Source: Ancistrus triradiatus (lineage: Eukaryota; Chordata; Actinopteri; Siluriformes; Loricariidae). Taken from it: a DNA stretch of 64,000 nucleotides. The notes below the pieces were generated by a model, which was not told where the DNA came from, searched no databases, and was given only the letters and a program-made list of their open reading frames with translations. The DNA lies in assembly GCA_025084515.1 (NCBI GenBank), contig JAJAGP010000364.1:259261-323260 (forward strand), read 5' to 3'. Below are positions 25,201 to 34,200 of this stretch, piece by piece (the first letter of the stretch is position 1; the number at the start of each line of letters is the position of its first letter). The translations under genes and the position numbers were made by a program.

Positions 25201-28200
25201 AGAACTCTGCTCCTCAGTGATTGGTGATTGGAAGACAAAGTCTGTGGGTAAACAAAATCACTTATCGTATAACTACATTGAATTCCTTTTATTGCAGAAT
25301 AATGAGTGGTCAGTGCTGGTAATTAGAGGCAACATGCAGATGACTCCTTTCTTAATGTATCTCCATGTTACTACGCCAGACTCCCCACAGAAAATACACA
25401 GTCCGCTCCATCCTGGGATTGTTCAAAAAATAAATAAGGTTCCTAGGACCTTCTCATTGTGAGGCAGCAGTGCTACCCGTTGAGCCACCATGCCCCCCCA
25501 ATTTCATTGTAGACAGTATGAACCTGATATATATCATGTTTTTTCTGGTCAGCTTAATTTCATTTGTTAGTAAACATCCATTCCTGAATTTCAGGCCTGC
25601 AAGACATTCCAAAAGAAGTTGGGACGGGGGAAATTTAGGGCTAGTAATTAATAAAAAAAACTAAATAATAATGTGACTTCAACAGATGATTGAAATCATG
25701 ATTTGGTACAAATGCAGCATCCAGGAAATGATGAGCAAAGATGACTAGATGATCTCCAATTTGTCGACAAATACGTGAGAAACTTATTAAAGTGTTTAAA
25801 ATGTTACTCAAAGAAAGATTGGCAATGTTAATTAAGAAATGAAATGAAGTTGACCAGACAAACATGAAATATCTCAGGTTCATTCTGTCTGCAGTGAAAT
25901 AAAAGTGAAAGTTTTTTCTGATTTGGGCTTGTGGAAAATGCAAACTCCACACAGGCAGTGACCGGGCTGGGACCCGGGTCTCTAAAGCTCTGAGGCAACA
26001 AATGCGAACCATAACTCCACCATGCCACTTGCAGTATTTTGTGTTGATGCAAAAAAATAAAAATTGACAGCTCTGGTTCATATCTGTCTTGCTTTTTTTT
26101 TTTTTACAGGTTTTTCTTAATGTGCTACCTGTTTGTCAACTTGGCTTGTGCTGTCCAGACTCTACTGCGCACTCCGAACTGGAGACCAAGATTCAAATTC
26201 TATCACTGGTATGTAACCCAGGAGCAATCTATGCCATCATACAGATTCTTAATAAACAATCTGGGTGACACTTGCCTGTTTACTTCATGTACAGTGGTGC
26301 TTGAAAGTTTGTGAACCCTTTAGAATTTTCTGTATTTCTGCATAAATATGACCTAAAAAATCATCAGATTTTCACACAAGTCTTAAAAGTAGATAAACAG
26401 AACCCAGTTAAACAAACGAGTCAAAAATATTATACTTAGTAATTTATTTATTGAGGAAAATGATCCAGTATTACATATTAGTGAATGGCAAAGTATGTGA
26501 ACCTTTGCTTTCAGTATCTGGTGTGACCCCCCTGTGCAGCAATAACTGCAGCTAAACGTTTCCTGTAACTGTTGATCAGTCCTGCACATCGGCTTGGAGG
26601 AATTTTAGCCCATTCCTCCGTACAGAACAGCTTCAGCTCTGGGATGTTGGTGGGTTTCCTCACATTAACTGCTCACTTCAGGTCCTTCCACAACATTTCT
26701 ATTGGATTAAGGTCAGGACTTTGACTTGGCCATTCCAAAACATTAACTTTATTGTTCTTTAACCATTCTTTGGTAGAACGACTTGTATGCTTAGGGTCGT
26801 TGTCTTGCTGCATGACCCACCTTCTCTTGCGATTCAGTTCATGGACAGATGTCCTGACATTTTCCTTTAGAATTCTCTGATATAATTCATAATCCCTTGT
26901 TCCATCAATGATGGCACGCCGTCCTGGCCCAGATGCAGCAACACAGGCCCAAACCAAGATACTACCACCACCATGTTTCATAGATGGGATAAGGTTCTTA
27001 TGCTGGAATGCAGTGTTTTGCTTTCTCCAAACATAACACTTTTCTTTTAAACCAAAAAAAAGTTCTATTCTGCTCTCATCCGTCCGCAAAACATTCTTCC
27101 AATAGCCTTCTGGCTTGTCCATGTGATCTTTCCTCTCCCCTTGCAACCCTGCCATGGGCACACCATGTGTTCAGTGTTCTTCTTCTGATGGTGGACTCAT
27201 TGAACATTAACATTAGCCAATGTGAGAGATTCCTTCAGTTGCTTAGAAGTTACCCTGGGGTCCTTTGTGACCTCGCCAACTATTACACGCCTTGCTTTTG
27301 GATGATCTTTGTTGGTCGACCACTCCTGGGGAGGGTAACAATGGTCTTGAATTTCCTCCATTTGTACACAATCTGTCTGACTGTGGATTGGTGGAGTCCA
27401 AACTCTTTAGAGATGGTTTTGTAAACTTGTTGTATTTCATATTTATGCAGAAATATAGAAAATCCTAAAGGGTTCACAAACTTTCAAGCACCACTTTTTA
27501 TCAAACATTGGAAATATTATGATTTCCATCTATATTATAATCTTTTTTTAATGCAGTGGATATCTGGTTTATGAGCAGTGAGCTTGAAATCGCATAAATC
27601 TCAATAGTGAAAATCTTGCTTGCAATTTTTTTGGTTTAAGAGCAGGTTTCAATGGGTGATGGCAAAAATGTAAATGTGATTCATGTGACTTCAGGGACAC
27701 CACTCACAATTTAATGTCTTGCTTTTTTATGCATTCTGTGCATTGAATCTAATAAGACTTAATTTTGTTTTTACAAATTTAATGATATAATGTATCTGCT
27801 TCTAATCCCATAGGAGTCTCTCGGTCCTGGGAATGACTCTTTGTGTCTCTCTTATGTTCATTTCATCCTGGTACTATGCCCTGTTTGCCATGCTAATTGC
27901 AGGATGTATATATAAGTACATTGAATACAGAGGGTGAGTCACTTTCCATACAGTAATACCTTGCATGCATGGGATTGATGATGTCATGCTTTTATTTATA
28001 ATAAGTTTTTCTTGTTATTTATGTTTCTGAACCTACAGGGCAGAGAAAGAGTGGGGTGATGGAATCAGAGGGCTGTCCTTAAATGCTGCACGTTATGCAC
28101 TAATCAAGCTAGAGGAAGCACCACCCCACACTAAGAACTGGAGGTAAACCATAACAATGGCAAGAATACAGTGTCGTGTACAGTAACTGGCACTTATTGT

Positions 28201-31200
28201 GTCACGCTGTTGTTGAGCGTCTATGTACACATAGGTTGAATGTACTACTACTTCTAAACATGTGATGTTCTCCAGGCCTCAGCTGCTAGTGTTGCTGAAT
28301 CTGGACACTGATTTGGCGGTGAAACACCCACGAATGCTCTCATTGACTACTCAGCTAAAGGCTGGAAAAGGCTTGACCATTGCATGCTCCGTGCTGCAGG
28401 GAACATATATGACACGAGGTGCTGAGGCCAAACGTGCTGAATCGGTAAGGGCGCATAAAACAGTGGCTGCTGAATTTTGGACGTTTTCAGAAGATTCATT
28501 TGATGATGTGGTTTTGGGAGAAAAAAAGCTGTCGTGAGTGGAAAGATTAAGATTTTTTTTCTCATGGGTTACTGTGGTGTGTCCATACAAAAGTTCCTCA
28601 GTCAAAATGTATTATTCCTTCCTTATACTTGGTTACCCCTCTCCTCTCCCTGTTAACGGCACCATTCCTGTCAGGAAGGATCCCAGCAGGACCTGACTAG
28701 TCAGATGCACTCTGTATAAATTTTATATTCAATTCACTGCTAGGGAGAAAATGTTTTTAGTGTGGTGAGAGATCACATGGTCCAATGGTGTGACCTGGAC
28801 GTTATGCCAGTCCATCACAGGGCTGTGTAATGGTGGATATTGCAGAGCCAGGGGATGATGGCCGGATCGGCCTGGGGTGGAGGACTAGCATGCACTTCTC
28901 AAATGACATATGCTTATAATACGTACACAAACTAAAACTTGAATTATAAGTGTTATATAAAATATTATATAAGCCTTATGTATATTGTAACAAGTGCATA
29001 GCAAAATGTACAATGTACAAACTTTGAAATATGCTGTGTTTAGGTTTTATTAATGAAACATTATTTAGAAAATTAAAAATCACTTCTTTTAATTACTAAA
29101 TTGAATTTGAAGCCACAGGTGGCTTGATGGAACGTAAATATCCAGGTGTTTTGCAATTACAAAAGTTGGTCCTAACAAAGTCCTGCCTGGTAATCCAGCA
29201 AGAAATGCTGAAAATATGCTCATGTGTATGATAGAACTGGAACCACTGTATAGAAACGTGGTTTAGACTCTTTTAATGTTGTTTCTCTTTGTTAACAGAA
29301 TGTCAAGGCATCCATGCATGTGGAGAAAACAAAGGGCTTTTGTCATGTCGTGGTTTGCTCTAACCTGCGAGATGGTTTCTCCAACTTGATCCAGTCAGCT
29401 GGTCTGGGAGGCATGAAGCATAATGCAGTTCTGATGGCTTGGCCCAGCAACTGGAAACAAGCGGAGGATTCCCTGTCCTGGAAGAACTTCATTGGTGTGT
29501 GGTTGTTATTGACAGGGAACCAGTCAGGCAGTCTCAAAGGAAATAGGGATGGGTAATGAGAAAAATGAATTCTTAAGGGATACATTCGCATAGTGAGCAA
29601 AATTGGCCCAAATCTGATTTTGTTGTTAGGCTGTTCAAACTATTTTTAATGTTATCTACATCAGACATTCATCTGAGCAGTTCACGCTCTGAAACTGACG
29701 TACAAGTGAAAAAGAGAAATGCTTTCTGTGACACACTCATCCAGTGTAAACAATCCAATAGAGTCAACAGTAACAGGCACTTCTTTAATGGCCATGTTAA
29801 AAAGGTCACTTCTTTTGCCAGGGCCATGTCTTTGGTATCTTTAAACTTTGCTTTTAAGCTTTTTATTTTCGTTTGACATTGTAGCCACATCCTTCTATGG
29901 CCCCATTCAGGAATTTCTTTGGAAATGTCCTCAAACACCACCAGGCCCTCCCTCACTACTCCCATTTTTCCTTATCCTCAGCAAATATTTATGCCGAATG
30001 ACGAGTCGAAATGATGTAAAAGTGGCTCAAACTCCGATCTGACTCATTTGAAAGTGGTACATCTGTGTCAAATATGACTAAAAGATCAGATTTGGGCCAC
30101 TTCTGCCTGCTGTGTGAACATAGCCAAAGAGACAGAGGGATGTCTCATAGCCTTTAGGAAAGATTATTTTCAGCTTGACTGTTGCTGATGTTTAGTAGAC
30201 ATTGTCTTGTTTTAAATTATATACAGATATGCAAGGCATAAAACAATTAATCATCTGCCATCCCACAGAAACCGTGAGAGAGACCACCGCTGCACATCTG
30301 GCCCTTCTTGTGGCAAAGAACATCGACAAATTTCCCTGCAACGCAGATCGTCTGACTGAAGGCACCATTGACGTGTGGTGGATTGTTCATGATGGAGGTC
30401 TGCTCATGCTGCTTCCGTTCCTGCTCCGTCAACACAAGGTACATGGTCAAAATATTTCCATGGTTCTCCTGATTTCCAAGTGCTTCTCACACAGGGTCTC
30501 TCGGTCATTTTCTAGGTGTGGAGAAAGTGTAAGATGCGCATTTTCACTGTGGCACAGCTGGACGACAACAGCATCCAGATGAAGAAGGATTTGCAGATAT
30601 TCATGTACCAGTTGCGTCTCAATGCTGAAGTAGAGGTGGTTGAGATGGTAAGACACTATTTCCCTGCTTGGGGCGTCTAATATATAAAAGCTGTTATGCA
30701 AATTTATTAGGAGACACTCTTTTATAATATTCATTACTCCGTGTGTGCTAGCATGAGAGTGATATCTCAGCATTTACTTATGAGAAAACCTTGGTGATGG
30801 AGCAGCGTTCTCAAATGCTGAGACAGATGCAGCTGTCCAAGACAGAGCGAGAAAGAGAGGTAATAACTAACAAATGGTTATGAAAACTAAGAACGCATTA
30901 CCAAAAGTACAGGATGTAAATTCACTAGAACTACAAAAATCTGCATGAAATGTAAATAACTGATTTCAGAAAAGATAGAGATCTATTTAGATACTCTTTT
31001 TTTTTTTTCACCACAATGAAAATCTTTCCCTTTATCACATGGTAATGCAGTTTGTAAGTAATAGCCATTATTTATCAATGCACAGTATTTAATTAATAGT
31101 AATATGCAACGTATTTGATAAAAAATTGCTTAAAATTACTATTCTCTAAAGATTGGCACACTTCAGTAGTGTAATTACCTTAAAGTTTGCACAATTTTAT

Positions 31201-34200
31201 ATTCTTTTCTGTGGTGGTTGCCAGATTCAAAGCATTAGTGATGAGTCCAGGAGCTCCATTAGGAGAAAGAACTTCCAGAAAGGCCCTTCTCCAAACACAT
31301 TACAAGTGCCTGGTGCTGCGGATCTGGAGGATGAGGTATTAGGTTTCATGTCCCTGTAACATATTTACTACTAATCACTACCAATTACTCATTACAATTA
31401 AAAATCTGAAATCACTACCAATTACTACAAATGATCTAAAGAAAATCTCACTACCAGTCATTAATAATAAGTAAAAAAACAACAAAAATCACTAACATTT
31501 ACTATTAATAATCTAAAGAACAAATCTCAGCCTGCTGTATTGCTTAAACCTTTAAAGTCCCCCTTAATTAAAAAAAAAAACATAGATTCGATGGCCAAAC
31601 TCCTCTTGGATATAAAATTCTGATTGTGAAGATTAGATTTTGTGTCAAATCAGTCAACACAGTTCAAGCATCACATTGTTCCCTTTAAAAGAGTTTTACT
31701 GAGTAGTATTTATCGATAGCCTAGCCTAGCCTATTTATCGATAGTGGTAGCCTAGCGGTTAAGGTACCGGACTATGGACCAAAAGGTCCAGAGTTCAAAT
31801 CCCACCTCTGCCAAGCTGCCACTGTTGGGTCCTTGAGCAAGACCCTTAACCCACAATTGCTTGGATTGTAAGATTGTATCAATTGTAAGTCGCTCTGGAT
31901 AAGGGCGTCTGCTAAATGCTGTAAATGTAAATGTAAATGATATTACACAGACAGTAATGTCTTCTGTAAGTGGGTCATCATTCTTTTAGCTGTACAACTC
32001 GTGTGTTAATGGTGCCTACACAAAATTGCTGTCATGCTATTATGGTTTATTTTGACATGTGTGGCAATGAAGGAATAAATCACAGAGAATATAATGATGC
32101 AAATGGAGAATCTGATACTGTAATCTTGTACTCACCTAGGACCAAGAGCGACACAGTGTGCCAACATGACCTGTGTTAATGTGTGTTATGATGTTACATT
32201 TTTGAAAATGATACTGGTACAATACCTTGAACGCAACTGAGGGGCCAATGAATTTAAAAAAATTATATACATTGGATTTCGAGAATAAACTTTGGGAAAT
32301 ATTTTGAGAATATTTCAAGAAAAAAGTTGTGTTGTTTGGGAAAAAGGTCCCTCACAGACTATGCTGGGTGCTTAGGAGTTCCACTCTTTTCAGACCTATC
32401 ATTTTTAGAAGTATTCTCATTGACTCCTGTGAAACTACATTCCCTTTTGTAACCATCATTAGTCTTGTAGATGACCATTTCTCTTTGCACAAAAGAGACA
32501 GTGACATCCAAATCAACTTGGTTCTTCCTTATGGAATAAACACAGTTTTGCACAGCCGTTTTAGTGTCCCTTGTGACAGTTCTGATTCACAAGTTGGGCG
32601 ATTAGTATTTCTTTATTCTTAAAATCTTACACGAACGTATAACTAACTTATTAAATCCTCTACGTCCCTCATTTTCAGTTAGGCTACAGTAATGGTTTTC
32701 AGCCTTTCAGCGTTGACTTTGACTTTTTTTTTCAAAATACTATGACTTTATTAACTGAAATATGAGTTTATTCTTATTCTTGAAATCAATTATTTTTATT
32801 TTAATTATTGTTCCTAAAAATGCCATCGTACAATAATGATAATACTGGAATCCCACTGTGTTCCACTAGACACACTATAGTATAGTGTAATCATCTGCTA
32901 GCTACTGTAATAGTGGTTAACAAAGACTTCCATACAGCAAATGTTAATGAAACTTACAAAATATGACACTAGTAATTAATAATTTTTACTGCGCTAATTT
33001 GTTTGTTACAAGTTAGTACAGTAACTATTTTGGTTTGGGATTCAACCCAGTCTGCATTTATGGATTGTTCTGGTTTAAGTTGTCCCTGTGTCAATGTGAA
33101 TAAAACAGAAAATGAAATGCTGTGGAAAGAAAGGAATTAAGCTAATGTTATATAACTTAAGCATGTGACACTGCAGTCAGAATCATTGCTTCCTTGAATC
33201 CCTCGAGTCATTTTAATAATGCAGTTAAGTAGCCAGGTATTGTTTGAGGTCGAGATTCTGAACTTTTTAATGTGAATGTTTCAAAATGAATCCTAGTAGT
33301 TTGCAAGTTAATAAAACATTTTTACATGATTTGTATTATGTACGTGGATTGTCTGAGTCGGGTTACGATTTCATGTGCAAACGCATAATTAAATTAACTG
33401 CTCACCAGCGCACTCTATGTGGAAGAGGGGGTTGAAGATTGTTGAAAAACAGTTTTTAGCTCAAATATGCCTCTGCAGTACGTTGTTTAACACGGCTTCG
33501 GTCTGTGTCTTATAAAAAAGAAATAAAGCTGTTATCTTTTAGGCAAAGATTGTTTCGTGAAAGAAGTGCTACGGGCCCGTACTGGACAACCAAGAAAGGA
33601 GCAGCCCTGCCTCTGATAATGTTCACATGACGTGGACCAAAGAGAAGTTTATGTCTGAGAGGAACCGTCAGCGCGAGGCCAACGCAGCCGTACGGGACCT
33701 TTTCAACATGAAACCGTAAGTTTTCGGACTACAATTAGAAAACTGATTAACATCAATATGTGTAAGATACAGTATGTAGAAATACGTATTCTTTACGTGT
33801 AACTAAGATCATCTTGTTTTCTTGTTTCCTCACGTGTAGAGAGTGGGAGCATCTGTAAGTCACATGCTATTTTATCCAAGCTGTATACATGTGAAGATGT
33901 GTGAATGTGAAGTATGTCAGATGCTCACTTTTGTGTACGTGTTCTGTGTGTGTCAGATTGTTGTAGGTTTGTGATTGGTTGTAAAGCACTTTTTCCTTGT
34001 ATTATAGTTTGTCTTCAGCTTTTTAAATGGATAGTATAATGTTTGTATGTATTATAAATAACATAAAAGTACAAAGCAAGGTTTAGAGCTGATAAAAGCA
34101 TATTAATTTCTTTCTCACAGAAACCAGTCTAATGTAAGAAGAATGCACACTGCCGTCAAACTAAATGAAGCCGTGGTCAGCAAATCCAAGAACGCTCATC

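Larger units (their letters stand above)
23012..26109 (+). other. slc12a7: slc12a7 intron 12, repeat scraps
   Basis: Holds a fish SINE/LINE-tail repeat (23,290-23,620), a possible DNA transposon with GTCGAGACCGAGACC-type ends (about 23,660-24,530), and a MITE-like stretch (25,494-25,930). No exon was found inside. Confidence 0.6.

Noticed and set aside
31739..31940. Possible tRNA gene (A and B boxes)
   Set aside because: The same sequence with the fish SINE tail occurs three times here, and no cloverleaf with a proper acceptor stem is evident.
33553..33560. TGA as a selenocysteine codon
   Set aside because: K-Cl cotransporters are not selenoproteins, no SECIS-like structure was noticed, and an alternative acceptor explains the open frame.
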